DNA of 64,000 nt, from positions 558,001 to 622,000 of the forward strand of contig CAWFQH010000001.1 in the NCBI GenBank assembly GCA_963817945.1. Direction: 5' to 3'. The position numbers and the translations under genes are program-made. How positions within the stretch are numbered: the first letter of the stretch is position 1; the number at the start of each line of letters is the position of its first letter. This DNA comes from VRUE01 sp963817945 (GTDB taxonomy: Bacteria > Actinomycetota > Thermoleophilia > Solirubrobacterales > 70-9). Positions 7,424 to 16,558 of this stretch are shown here, in pieces. The notes below the pieces were generated by a model. That model searched no databases. It had not been told where the DNA came from and saw only the letters and a list, made by a program, of their open reading frames with translations.

Positions 7424-8593
7424 ATGCAGGACCGTCTGCGTACGCAGTTCGAGGAACTGGAGCGGATCCACCGACCTTCCGCATCTGAAGGTGAGCGCCG
7501 CGCCGCCGAGTGGCTGGTTGACCGCTTCGCCGAGCTGGGCGCCGAGGCGCGGATCGAGGCCGAGCCCGCCCACGGCACGTACTGGTGGCCGCTGGGGATC
7601 GGCGCCGCTCTCGGCGCGCTGGGCGGGGTTGCGGCGCTGCGGGGCCGGCGCCTGCTGGGCACGCTGCTGGGGGCGATCGGGGCGGCCGGGATCGCCGACG
7701 ACTTCCCGCCCGGCAAGCGGCGCCTGCGCCGACCGCTGCCCAGGCGCACCACCTACAACGTCGTCTGCGAACTGGGGCCGGCGGATGCCGAGCGGACGAT
7801 GGTCGTCATCGCCCATCACGACGCGGCCCATTCTGGGCTCGTCTTCCACCCGGCGCTGCCGAAGATCGCCGACCGTCTCGGCTTGATCGAGGGTCAGGAC
7901 ACCAGCCCGCCGCTGATGGCGCCGGTGATCGGCGGTCCGGTCCTGGCCGTGCTCGGGGCGCTGACGGGACGGCGCCGGCTAGCCAAGCTCGGCATTTTCT
8001 TCGGGCTCGGCTCGGCCGCGGCGATGGCCGACATCGGCCTGCGCAGGACCGTCCCCGGCGCCAACGACAACGGCACTGGAGTCATCGCCCTTCTAGCCGT
8101 CGTCCAGCGCCTGGTGGAGGAGCCGCCGCGCGACCTGCGAGTGATCCTCCTCTCGACCGGTTCGGAGGAGTCCTTCAGCGAGGGGATCAAGGCCTTCGGC
8201 GAGCGCCACTTCCCGCGGCTGCCGCGGCAGAGCACCTTCTTCCTCGCGCTCGACTCGATCGGCTCCCCCCACCTGCTGGTCCTAAGGGGCGAGGGGTTCC
8301 TGAAGATGCACGAGTATTCGCCCAAGGCCCTGGCTTTGATGGACGGCCTGGCCGAGGAGCTGGGGATCTGGCTCTTCCCCAACCTGCGCCTGCACAACGG
8401 CACCGACGGGCTGGAGCCGTTGACGGCCGGATACGAGACCGCCGCCCTCTGCGGCTGCACCGACCTCAAGCAGCCGGCCAACTACCACTGGCCCAACGAC
8501 CTCGCCGAGAACGTCGAGTTCGAGACCGTCGCCGACGGGGTCCGCCTAATCGAGGCGGCGGTACGGCGCCTCGACGAGCGCTGGCTCTCGTAG
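7424..8593 (+). CDS. M28-family metallopeptidase with internal hydrophobic insertion
   Basis: A 389-residue di-zinc aminopeptidase-like protein. Expected ligands appear in order: HHD (131-133), PGANDNGTG with D215, GSEES (247-251) and a late histidine in NYHWPND. Unlike classical M28 enzymes it has two hydrophobic stretches, about residues 55-93 and 165-205, which could anchor it to the membrane or form an insertion around the active site. There is no signal peptide, so the active site may face the cytosol. It is divergent from the M50 protease with only 24 bases between starts, which suggests shared control. The substrate is unknown. Confidence 0.82.
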   Translation: MQDRLRTQFEELERIHRPSASEGERRAAEWLVDRFAELGAEARIEAEPAHGTYWWPLGIGAALGALGGVAALRGRRLLGTLLGAIGAAGIADDFPPGKRRLRRPLPRRTTYNVVCELGPADAERTMVVIAHHDAAHSGLVFHPALPKIADRLGLIEGQDTSPPLMAPVIGGPVLAVLGALTGRRRLAKLGIFFGLGSAAAMADIGLRRTVPGANDNGTGVIALLAVVQRLVEEPPRDLRVILLSTGSEESFSEGIKAFGERHFPRLPRQSTFFLALDSIGSPHLLVLRGEGFLKMHEYSPKALALMDGLAEELGIWLFPNLRLHNGTDGLEPLTAGYETAALCGCTDLKQPANYHWPNDLAENVEFETVADGVRLIEAAVRRLDERWLS

Positions 8594-8669
8594 CAGAGCC
8601 GATAGGGTTCGTCGCGGTGAGCCGGGAAGCCTGGTCGGCAACGCTCTTTGTCGACCCCGAAAGGCCCCG

Positions 8670-9944
8670 ATGGCGATAGCCGTAGCCACCTTCCTCATCG
8701 TCCTGGCAATCATCGCCAGCGAGAGGATGCACCGGACCAATGTGGCCCTGCTGGGGGCGGCGATCGTCGTCCTCTTCGTCGGCGACTTCTCGCAGGAGCA
8801 GGCGATCGAGTCGGTTGATTTCAACACGATCGGGCTGCTGGCGGGGATGATGATCCTCGTCTACCTGACCCAGCAGACCGGCGTCTACGACTACGTCGCG
8901 ATCCGCGCCGGCCAGCTTTCGGGTGGTCGCTCCTTCGCGGTCACGATGAGCCTGGCCGCGACGACGGCGGTGCTCTCCGCCTTCCTCGACAACCTGACGA
9001 CGATTCTCCTGGTCGCGCCGATCACCTTCCTGCTCGCCGACGCGCTCGATATCGAGGCCGTACCGCTGCTGATCATTCAGGTGATGGCCTCCAACATCGG
9101 CGGCACGGCGACGTTGATCGGCGATCCGCCGAACATCATCATCGCGGGCGCGACGGGCCTCAGCTTCAACGCCTTCATCGTCAACCTGGCGCCGATCGTC
9201 CTCGTCACCTTCGCCGCCGTCGTGCCTCTCCTCTACCTCGTCTTCCGCAAGCGTCTTCAGGTGGAGGAGCAGAACCGCGTCGCGGTCATGAACCTGAACG
9301 CCCGCGCCTCGATCCGTGACGCCGTCGAGCTGCGCCGCACGGGCCCGGTTCTGCTGCTCACCGTACTCGCCTTCTTCGCCCACCAGGCACTCCACATCGA
9401 GCCGGCGACCGTGGCGCTGACCGGCGCCGCCGTCGGCCTGCTGGTGACCCGAATCCAGATCGAGGAGGCCCTCTCCCACATCGAGTGGACGACCCTCTTC
9501 TTCTTCGTGGCGCTGTTCGTGATGGTCGGCGCGTTGGAGGCGACGGGGGCGATTGGCCACGTCGCCGACGCGGTCAAGGACCTGACGGGCGGCGATCGCA
9601 GCGCCGAGCTGATTGGGATCCTCTGGATCGCGGCAGCGGGCTCGGCCGTGGTCGACAACATCCCCTTCACCACCGCGATGATCCCGGTGGTCAAGGAGCT
9701 GCAGGAATCGGCGGGTGCGAGCGGCGACGATTCCTACTGGTGGGCGCTGGCGCTTGGCGCCTGCTTCGGGGGCAACGCGACGATGATCGCCGCCGCCGCC
9801 AACGTCGCCGCCGCCGGCCTCGCGGAACGGGCCGGGACCCCGATCGGCTTCATGGCCTTCCTCCGCGTCGGCCTGCCGGTTACCGTGATCTCGATCGTTT
9901 TGGCCTCCGCCTACGTCGCAATCCGCTACATCGCCGTCTACTGA
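8670..9944 (+). CDS. ArsB/NhaD-type ion transporter (IT superfamily)
   Basis: A 424-residue protein with about eleven membrane segments, related to NhaD Na+/H+ antiporters, ArsB arsenite pumps and the P-protein family. Typical repeated cores are present: SAFLDNLTTILLVAPITFLL in the first half and AAAGSAVVDNIPFTTAMIPV in the second, each with the conserved (L/I)-D-N. NIGGTATLIGDPPNII and GACFGGNATMIAAAANV are the matching half-motifs. The transported ion cannot be told from sequence alone. The next gene starts nine bases downstream and encodes a CBS protein, so the two probably form a transporter-regulator operon. The 76 bases upstream hold no gene. Confidence 0.85.
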   Translation: MAIAVATFLIVLAIIASERMHRTNVALLGAAIVVLFVGDFSQEQAIESVDFNTIGLLAGMMILVYLTQQTGVYDYVAIRAGQLSGGRSFAVTMSLAATTAVLSAFLDNLTTILLVAPITFLLADALDIEAVPLLIIQVMASNIGGTATLIGDPPNIIIAGATGLSFNAFIVNLAPIVLVTFAAVVPLLYLVFRKRLQVEEQNRVAVMNLNARASIRDAVELRRTGPVLLLTVLAFFAHQALHIEPATVALTGAAVGLLVTRIQIEEALSHIEWTTLFFFVALFVMVGALEATGAIGHVADAVKDLTGGDRSAELIGILWIAAAGSAVVDNIPFTTAMIPVVKELQESAGASGDDSYWWALALGACFGGNATMIAAAANVAAAGLAERAGTPIGFMAFLRVGLPVTVISIVLASAYVAIRYIAVY

Positions 9945-9953
9945 GGAGAAACC

Positions 9954-10430
9954 ATGCCCGACTCGATCGTCAACGAGGCCCTGCGGGAGGTGGAGCCGCT
10001 CGGCGCCGACGACCTGATCGGCCCGGCGGCGCGGCGCGTGATCGACGAAGCCGTACCGGCGCTGCCCGCGGTCGAGCCCGACGGCCGCTTCGCCGGCATC
10101 TTCGGCGAGCGCGAGTTCATGGCAGCGCTCTTCCCGGGCTACGTACGAGAGCTGGCCTCGGCGGCGATGGTCTCGCGCTCGGTCGACGAGACGATCGAGC
10201 GGCGCAGCCACTGCAGCGACGAACCAATCCGCCGCTACCTGACCACCGACCACGTCCTCGTCGAGGACGACTACTCCGACACCCAGCTCGCCGAGCTGTT
10301 CCTCCACCACCGCGTCCTGATCGTCCCGATCGCAACCAGCGGCAGGGTTCATGCCCTCGTCACCCGCCACGACTTCTTCCGCAAGCTGGTCGAGCGCTTC
10401 GGCTCGATCGCCGAGGACCTGGACGGCTAA
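9954..10430 (+). CDS. CBS-domain-like protein, partner of the upstream antiporter
   Basis: A 158-residue soluble protein. Two CBS-like units can be traced: residues 13-65 (GADDLIGPAARRVIDEAVPALPA, FAGIFGEREFMAALF) and 90-150 (EPIRRYLTTDHVLVEDD, LIVPIATSGRVHALVTRHDF). Such modules usually sense adenine nucleotides. It lies nine bases after the antiporter stop with GAGGAG before the ATG, so it is very likely co-translated and may gate that transporter. The first CBS unit is degenerate. Its last four bases overlap the asd stop on the other strand. Confidence 0.72.
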   Translation: MPDSIVNEALREVEPLGADDLIGPAARRVIDEAVPALPAVEPDGRFAGIFGEREFMAALFPGYVRELASAAMVSRSVDETIERRSHCSDEPIRRYLTTDHVLVEDDYSDTQLAELFLHHRVLIVPIATSGRVHALVTRHDFFRKLVERFGSIAEDLDG

Positions 10431-11458
10431 CCCAGCAGTTTGCGCTCGACCAGGAGCTCGGCTACCTGGACAGCGTTCGTAGCGGCGCCCTTGCGCAGGT
10501 TGTCGCCGGCGACCCAGAGGTTGAGGGTGCGCTTCTGGCCGGGGTCGCGGCGGATGCGGCCGACGAGCACGTCGTCGCGGCCGGCGGCGTCGATCGCCAG
10601 AGGGTAGCGCCCGGCGGCCGGATCGTCGACAACCGTCACCCCGGTGGCCTCGGCGAGCAGCGCCCGGCAGTCCTCGGGCGAGAGGTCTTCGCGGGTCTGC
10701 ACGTTGACCGACTCCGAGTGGCCGGTGAAGACCGGCACCCGGACGCAGGTAGCGCTGATCCCGACCTCCTCGCCGAGGCCGAGGATCTTGCGGGTCTCGG
10801 CCATCATCTTGCGCTCCTCGGTGGTGTAGTCGTCACCGTCTTTGAAGGTCTCCACCTGGGGCAGCACGTTGAAGGCGATCCGATGCGGATAGACGGAAGA
10901 CGGCGGGTTCTCCTCTCCCTCCAACACTGCCTTCGACTGCTCGCGCAGCTCCTCGATCGCGCGCTGGCCGGTGCCGGAGACCGCCTGGTAGCTGGAGACG
11001 ACGAGGCGCTCGAGGCCGACGGCGCGGTGGATCGGCCCCAGCGCCATCATTGCCACCATCGTCGTGCAGTTGGGGTTGGCGACGATGCCTTTGTGAGAGT
11101 CGATCGCCTCGGGATTGATCCCGGCGACGACCAGTGGCACGTCCTCGTGCATGCGCCAGTAGCTGGTGTTGTCGACGACCACGGCTCCAGCCTCGACCAG
11201 CTTCGGCGCCCACTCGGCGCTGACCGATCCGCCGGCTGAAGAAAGGACGACGTCGAGCTCCTGGATCGTCTCCGGGCTCAGCACGCGCACCTCCAGCTCC
11301 TTGTCCTCCCACTCGATGCTGCGGCCGGCCGAGCGCTCGGAGGCGAACGGGATCACCTCGGCGGCGGGGAAGCCGCGCTCCGCGAGGACGCCGAGGATGG
11401 TCGAGCCGACCGCCCCGGTGGCGCCCAGAACGCCCACTCTGTAGCCGTTGTCCGCCAT
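10427..11458 (-). CDS. asd: Aspartate-semialdehyde dehydrogenase
   Basis: Reduces aspartyl phosphate to aspartate semialdehyde with NADPH, the second step of the lysine, threonine, methionine and diaminopimelate pathway. The protein has 343 residues, normal for the family. The NADP loop GATGAVGST is at 12-20, SSAGGSVS at 73-80, the catalytic cysteine C131 is in ANPNCTTM, and later motifs are YQAVSGTGQRAIEEL and VPVFTGHSESVNV with the active-site His. It lies 23 bases after lysC, and the pair forms the classical lysC-asd operon. The 3' end overlaps the convergent CBS gene by four bases. Confidence 0.95.
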   Translation of the reverse strand: MADNGYRVGVLGATGAVGSTILGVLAERGFPAAEVIPFASERSAGRSIEWEDKELEVRVLSPETIQELDVVLSSAGGSVSAEWAPKLVEAGAVVVDNTSYWRMHEDVPLVVAGINPEAIDSHKGIVANPNCTTMVAMMALGPIHRAVGLERLVVSSYQAVSGTGQRAIEELREQSKAVLEGEENPPSSVYPHRIAFNVLPQVETFKDGDDYTTEERKMMAETRKILGLGEEVGISATCVRVPVFTGHSESVNVQTREDLSPEDCRALLAEATGVTVVDDPAAGRYPLAIDAAGRDDVLVGRIRRDPGQKRTLNLWVAGDNLRKGAATNAVQVAELLVERKLLG

Positions 11459-11481
11459 CGATCCGAGTATGACGGGCCCGG

Positions 11482-12777
11482 TTAGCCGCTGACCGTGGGA
11501 CGGTGCGCGCCCATCGGGTCCTCGGCGTGGACCGCGTCGGTGCCCAGCTCGAACGCCTCGTGCAGCGCCTTGACTGCGTCGGCTACGCGGTCGGCGGAGA
11601 TGACGCAGGAGATCTTGATCGGCGAGGTGGAGATCATCTCGATGTTGATCCCCTCGCCGCCAAGGACCTCGAAGACCTTGGCGGCGACGCCGGGGTGCGA
11701 GCGCATGCCGGCACCGACGATCGAGACCTTGCCGATCCGCTCGTCGGTGCGGACGCCCTGGCTAACGTCGAGGCCGCTGACCGTGTCCCCTGCGGTGGCA
11801 AGGTCCGCACGGTCGACGGTGAAGGACAGGTCGGCGAGTGCGTCGCCCCCCACCGGCTCGTTCTGGATGATCACATCGACGTTGACGCCGGCCTCGGCCA
11901 GCGCGGTAAAGATCCTGCCGGCAACGCCTGGCTCGTCGCGGACGCCGACCAGCGTCACCCGTGCCTCTCCGTCGGAGTGGGTCACCGCCGTTACGAAAGG
12001 TTGCTCCATGATCTCCTGCTCGCTCTCCGCTTCGCTGACGACGAGGGTACCGGGGCCATCCTCGAAGCTGCTGCGGGTGTGGATGCGAACGCCGTTGTTG
12101 CGCGCGTACTCGACCGAGCGCAGCTGCAGGACCTTGGCCCCCGAGGCCGACATCTCGAGCATCTCCTCGTAGGAGACGATCGGCAGCTTGCGGGCGTCGG
12201 CGACGATGCGGGGGTCGGCGCTGAAGACGCCGGCGACATCGGTGTAGATCTCGCAGACGCTGGCGTCGAGGGCGGCGGCCAGCGCAACGGCGGTCGTGTC
12301 CGAACCGCCGCGGCCGAGCGTGGTGACGTCGCGGCTCTCGGTCGAGACCCCCTGAAAGCCCGCGACGAGCACTATCCGGTCGTCCCCCAGGTTCTCTTCG
12401 ATCCGATCGGCTTTGACGTCGATGATCTTCGCCCGGGTGTGGGAGGAGTCGGTGACGATCCCCGCCTGCGAGCCGGTCATCGAGATCGCCTGGTGGCCCA
12501 TGTCGTGGATCGCCATCGCGCAGAGCGCGCAGGAGATCCGCTCGCCGGTCGAGAGCAGCATGTCCATCTCGCGCGAGTCGGGGCGGTCGGAGATCTCGAG
12601 CGCCTGCGCGACCAGCTCGTCAGTCGTCTTGCCGCGGGCCGAGAGCACTGCGACGACGCGGCTGCCCGCCTCGCGCGCGGCGACGATCCGGCGCGCCGCC
12701 CGCTTGATCTCCTCGGCGCCGGCGACGGAGGTGCCGCCGAACTTCATCACGACGATGTCTGATCCGGTCTCGCTCAC
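11482..12777 (-). CDS. lysC: Aspartate kinase with two ACT domains
   Basis: Phosphorylates aspartate at the entry to the aspartate amino-acid family. The 431-residue protein has the kinase motif MKFGGTSVAG at 11-20, GFQGVSTESRDVTTLGRGGS (nucleotide region) and SVCEIYTDVAGVFSADPR. Two C-terminal ACT domains follow (VTLVGVRDEPGVAGRIFTAL and VSIVGAGMRSHPGVAAKVFE), which in relatives bind lysine and threonine for feedback inhibition. GTG 12777 is used here; the next candidate is the ATG of MKFGG, ten codons in. A TATCCT box about 10 bases upstream of GTG suggests a leaderless start. An internal translation start producing a beta subunit, known in related enzymes, is possible but not shown. Confidence 0.94.
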   Translation of the reverse strand: MSETGSDIVVMKFGGTSVAGAEEIKRAARRIVAAREAGSRVVAVLSARGKTTDELVAQALEISDRPDSREMDMLLSTGERISCALCAMAIHDMGHQAISMTGSQAGIVTDSSHTRAKIIDVKADRIEENLGDDRIVLVAGFQGVSTESRDVTTLGRGGSDTTAVALAAALDASVCEIYTDVAGVFSADPRIVADARKLPIVSYEEMLEMSASGAKVLQLRSVEYARNNGVRIHTRSSFEDGPGTLVVSEAESEQEIMEQPFVTAVTHSDGEARVTLVGVRDEPGVAGRIFTALAEAGVNVDVIIQNEPVGGDALADLSFTVDRADLATAGDTVSGLDVSQGVRTDERIGKVSIVGAGMRSHPGVAAKVFEVLGGEGINIEMISTSPIKISCVISADRVADAVKALHEAFELGTDAVHAEDPMGAHRPTVSG

Positions 12778-12882
12778 GGACCCGAGGATAGTCCCGCCGG
12801 GGACGTGCCTGAGCTTGTGTCCGTATCGGGCGCATAACCTCAGGAACGCCGGGCCCGTCGTGATCGGAATCACACTTCGGGA

Positions 12883-12899
12883 TATATCGAGGCGATATA
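12883..12899. promoter_or_regulatory. Operator-like dyad before the padR-like gene
   Basis: A perfect inverted repeat TATATCG-AGG-CGATATA ends 10 bases before the ATG of the PadR regulator and overlaps its likely -10 region (GATATA). PadR proteins commonly repress their own operon from such a site, so this is the best candidate autoregulatory operator for the padR-mmpL pair. Confidence 0.6.
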
Positions 12900-12909
12900 C
12901 ATAGCTGCC

Positions 12910-13457
12910 ATGGAGCTGAGTCCGACCGCCTACGTGATCCTCGGCATGGTCCGCCGCCAGCCGCGGTCGGGCTACGAGATCAAGGCCGTGGTCGACAACT
13001 CGACCCGGTTCTTCTGGGCCGCCAGCTACGGGCAGATCTATCCGGAGCTGAAGCGGCTCGCCGAGGCCGGCCTGGTCGAGGGGGACGGACGCGCCGCGCG
13101 GCGAGCGGCGGCGCACGGTCTACGCGATCACCGCCGACGGCGAGGAGGCGCTGCGCGCCTGGCTGCGGCAGCCGCCCCGGACCTACGAGATGCGCGAGGA
13201 AGGGCTGCTGAAGCTGTTCTTCGCCGAAGCGCTTCCGCCCGCGGAGGCCGTGCGAGATCCTGCGATCGATGCGAGAGCACCGCCTTGCCGTGCTCGAGCA
13301 GTTGCGGGCGCTGGAACCGAAGGTCATCGCCAAAGAGGATCCCTTTCCGCTGATCGTGTTGCAGGGCGGGATCGAGTTCACCGAGTGGTTCGCCGAGTGG
13401 TGCGAGCGGATGGAGGCTCAGCTGCTCGCGCCGGCGACCGAGGAAAGGAGCAGCTGA
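12910..13457 (+). pseudogene. PadR-family transcriptional regulator, frameshifted
   Basis: The first 57 codons give an intact PadR winged helix (MELSPTAYVILGMV; SGYEIKAVVDNST; GQIYPELKRLAEAGLVEGD). The reading frame then shifts by +1 somewhere in 13081-13102 and again in 13245-13253. The true protein continues as RRRTVYAITADGEEALRAWL, then EGLLKLFFAEALPP, then REHRLAVLEQLRAL, and ends at TGA 13455-13457, about 180 residues in all. No in-frame stop interrupts the corrected reading, so the breaks are recent or are sequencing errors. The ATG of the MMPL gene overlaps its stop (TGATG). It presumably represses that exporter. Confidence 0.78.
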
Positions 13458-15601
13458 TGTTCGACGCACTCGCCCGCCTCGCCGACCGCCACGCCCGCCG
13501 CGTCGGCCTGCTTGCCATCGCCTTCTTCCTCCTCGCCGGGGCCCTTGGCGGCTCTGTCGCCGACCGCCTCGACCCCTACGGCGCCGACGACCCGGCCACC
13601 GAGACGGTGGAAGCGAAGGAGCAGCTGCAGGACGCCGGCCTGCGCGTGCCGGGCGTGATCGTCGTCGTCGACGACGCTCCAGTGGCGGCGCCGGCGACGC
13701 GGAAGCGGATCGAGGCGCTGGCCGCCGAGCTGCGCCGACGCAAGGACGTCGAGTCGGTCAGCGGCTACTACGACACCCGCTCGCGCGACTTCGTCTCCCG
13801 CGACGGGCGAGTCGACCTACCTCGCGGTCGCCCTGAGGCCGATCGACGACAAGGAGTGGCAGGACACCGGCGCCGAGATCGCCGACGAGCTGGAGGGCCG
13901 GCCCGGGCATCGCGGTCGGCGGCGCCGCCGTCGCCCAGGAGCAGGTCAACAAGCAGGTCGAGGAAGACCTGCACAAGGCGGAGCTGCTCGCCTTCCCTCT
14001 GCTCTTCCTGCTCTCGTTGCTCTTCTTCCGCAGCCTGGTCGCGGCGCTGCTGCCGGTGATGATCGGCGCTGCTGGCGATCGTCGGCACCTTCCTGATCCT
14101 GCGCCTGGCGAGCGAATTCGGCTCGATCTCGATCTTCGCCCTCAACCTGACCACGGGGCTCGGACTCGGGCTGGCGATCGACTACAGCCTCTTCGTCGTC
14201 TCCCGCTACCGCGAGGAGATCGCCAAAGACGGGCCCGGCCTGGCGGCGATGCGGCGGGTGCTGGCGACCGCCGGCCGCACCGTCTTCTTCTCCTCGCTGA
14301 CCGTCGCCGCGGCGCTCGCCTCGCTGCTCGTCTTCCCGCAGCGCTTCCTCTACTCGATGGGGCTGGGCGGCGCGCTGGTCGCGCTGTTGGCGGCGCTGAT
14401 CTCGCTGACCGTGCTGCCGGCGGTGCTGACGCTGCTCGGCACTCGCGTCAACTCGCTGGCGCCGCGCTTCCTGCAGCGCCGCGCCGAGGCCGACGCGCGG
14501 CCCGACGCAGGAGGGCTTCTGGTACCGGCTCTCGCGCTTCGTGATGCGCCGACCGGCGCCGATCGCGACCGTCAGCGCCCTCTTTCTGATCGTCCTCGGC
14601 CTGCCCTTCCTCGGGATCAAGTTCAACACGGTCGACCCGACCGTGCTGCCGGAGGCGGCGAGCGCCCGCCAGGCCTACGAGAAGGTCAGCAACGAGTTCC
14701 CGCCCTACCGCGAGACGCCGATCTGGGTCGTCGTCGAGGGCGCCGGGTCGAAGCAGGCGGCGCAGCTGACGGCGCGGATCCGCGCACCGAGGGGGTCGCC
14801 GCAGTCGCGCCGCCCGCAGCAGCTCGACGACGGCGTCACCGTGGTCCAGGTGATCTCTGCCAACCCGTTCGACGCCGAGGCCAGCCAGTCGACGGTGGAG
14901 CGGATCCGGGAGGTGCCAGCGCCCGCCGGAGCGACGGTGCTGGTCGGCGGCGCCACCGCCGACTTCGTCGACTTCCAGGACAGCCTCGTCCGGCACCTGC
15001 CGATCGCGTTCGCGATCATCGTCGTCGCCACCCTGGTGATCCTCTTCCTGATGACCGGCTCGGTGGTGCTGCCGATCAAGTCGCTGATCATGAACTTGCT
15101 CAACCTCAGCGCCGTCTTCGGCCTGCTGGTGCTGATCTTCCAGGACGGCCGGCTCGAGGGGGTGCTCGACTACACGCAGTCCCGGGCGCGATCGAGCAGA
15201 CGATGCCGATCCTGCTCTTCGCGGTCGCCTTCGGCCTCTCCACCGACTACGCGGTCTTCCTGCTCTCGCGGATCAAGGAGGCGCGCGACAACGGCGCCTC
15301 GGACTCCGAGTGCGTCGCGATCGGGCTGGAGCGGACGGGGCGGATCGTCACCGCCGCGGCGCTGCTCTTCGCGGTCGCGATCGGCGCCTTCGCCACCTCG
15401 CAGATCATCTTCATCAAGGAGAACGGCGTCGGCACGGCGCTGGCGGTGCTGATCGACGCCAGCATCGTCCGCGCCCTGCTCGTGCCCTCGCTGATGGAGC
15501 TGCTCGGCAAGTGGAACTGGTGGGCGCCGGCGCCGCTGCGCCGCCTGCACGACCGTTGCGGGATCAGCGAGAACAGCGCGCCGGAGCCGGGGCGGCCATA
15601 G
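13457..15601 (+). pseudogene. MMPL/RND-family membrane transporter with multiple frameshifts
   Basis: A corrected protein of roughly 710 residues with the MMPL layout: one N-terminal membrane helix (VGLLAIAFFLLAGALGG), a periplasmic loop, a five-helix block containing GLGLGLAIDYSLFVVSRYRE, then a second repeat ending in FGLSTDYAVFLLSRIKEARD. GLGLAIDY and GLSTDY are the family's proton-relay Asp motifs. The frame moves +1 near 13803-13809, 13897-13906, 14062-14069 and 14499-14505, makes a compensating excursion at about 14783-14812, and moves -1 near 15180 where a run of C appears one base short. All segments are free of stops when corrected. Family members export lipids or drugs. The gene follows padR directly, so it is the likely regulated pump. 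Confidence 0.8.
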
Positions 15602-15645
15602 CGCAAAAACGCTACTTGCGGACTTTTCGCGCCGATAATTTACTC

Positions 15646-15743
15646 AGCACTTCTGAGAAACCAGGTGATATCTTATGTCTGTGGAACCGGTGCGCCGCTC
15701 TTAACGGCGTCATAGAGTCTTCGGGCTCGCCGGTTCCTTTTTT
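15646..15743 (+). ncRNA. Candidate structured RNA: three-way junction ending in a U-run
   Basis: An 8-bp closing stem (15683-15690 GGAACCGG with 15730-15737 CCGGTTCC) encloses two hairpins: CGCCG/CGGCG (15693-15697 with 15705-15709) and GAGTC-TTCG-GGCTC (15715-15728), the latter with a classic C(UUCG)G tetraloop. Six U residues follow immediately (15738-15743). A GATAAT box at 15634-15639 could be its -10. The 5' part (15646-15682) is A/T-rich and unpaired by eye. The U-run exists only on the plus strand, so the RNA reads toward the DUF3800 gene. It could instead be an elaborate terminator for the MMPL gene. A set of DUF3800-associated candidate RNA motifs exists in Rfam, which makes the neighbourhood suggestive. 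Confidence 0.6.
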
Positions 15744-15749
15744 CTTGCC

Positions 15750-16475
15750 TCAGCTGACGCGCCGAATGGTCTTGTGAAGTCGCTGCTGCTCGCCCTGCCG
15801 GAACTCGTAGCAAAGGCTCTGGACCCGGGAGAGATAAGGCATCAGCTCCGGCCGCTGCGACGTATCCCATAGATGGGGACCGAGATGCACGACGACGTCA
15901 GCTGCCTGGAGGCCCGGACTGATGGAGCTCGCTGTGAAGTTCGGTATCTGCGTGAATCGCTGCGCCCAATCACCCCGAGCTCGAAAGAGGAAATTGCTGA
16001 TCGCGCAAGCCGCCGCCTCGTCGTCGCGATGGTGCCGCTGATCGAACGTCAAAGCTCCTCGTCGCTTGGGAGCCTCGGTTCTCATCAACGCGCGCATGTC
16101 TCGCAGCAGTTCCTTGTAGGGCTTTGAAAGATCCGTCGTATCGGGGTTGCGCAGCAAGGACAGAGTCGGGTCGGATGTCCAGATCAGGAATGTCTTCCCC
16201 TTGTGGCGCTCGATCGCCCCGAACATCCTCTCCGCTGCATCGAGTAGGCGGGAATACCCTTTCGCCTGACGCCGGCGGAAGGCGCTCTTCGCAAAGCACG
16301 ACGTTCCGCGAAGCTCGCAATCGGTGAGCTCCTGAGCCCCCAACACGTCTCGCTTGAAGGCAAAGACTTCGCGGCAGAAGGCGTTGTAGCGCCGCTCCGG
16401 GATACCGACGCCCCCCAGTGCTCCGATCTCGCGACCGCCAATGGTCTGCCACGACTCGTCGACAAAGAACAACAA
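15750..16475 (-). CDS. DUF3800 family protein
   Basis: A 241-residue protein starting MLFFVDESWQTIGG; the FVDES opening is the hallmark of DUF3800, whose predicted fold is RNase H-like with acidic catalytic residues. Later acidic and polar motifs are LIWTSDPTLS, TFDQRHHRD and GLQAADVVVHL, consistent with a nuclease-type active site. The start is TTG 16475 with GGGAGG seven bases upstream. Its G+C is lower than its neighbours' and it carries fewer of the typical GAG/CTC codons, which suggests transfer. DUF3800 genes are scattered in bacteria, often near mobile or defence genes, and their function is unknown. The structured RNA candidate ends six bases from this gene's stop. Confidence 0.82.
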   Translation of the reverse strand: MLFFVDESWQTIGGREIGALGGVGIPERRYNAFCREVFAFKRDVLGAQELTDCELRGTSCFAKSAFRRRQAKGYSRLLDAAERMFGAIERHKGKTFLIWTSDPTLSLLRNPDTTDLSKPYKELLRDMRALMRTEAPKRRGALTFDQRHHRDDEAAACAISNFLFRARGDWAQRFTQIPNFTASSISPGLQAADVVVHLGPHLWDTSQRPELMPYLSRVQSLCYEFRQGEQQRLHKTIRRVS

Positions 16476-16552
16476 CGGAGGGCCTCCCTACGTTTACCCG
16501 TACATGGCCGGCGCCGACTCCCAACTTGAGTTCCGCCCGGCCAGCGGGCAGG

Positions 16553-16558
16553 ATTGTA
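16553..16558 (-). promoter_or_regulatory. Possible -10 of the DUF3800 gene
   Basis: TACAAT on the minus strand lies about 78 bases upstream of the TTG start, within a 211-base non-coding stretch (16476-16686) that otherwise shows only G+C-rich inverted fragments near 16660-16680. No clear -35 is visible. Confidence 0.3.
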
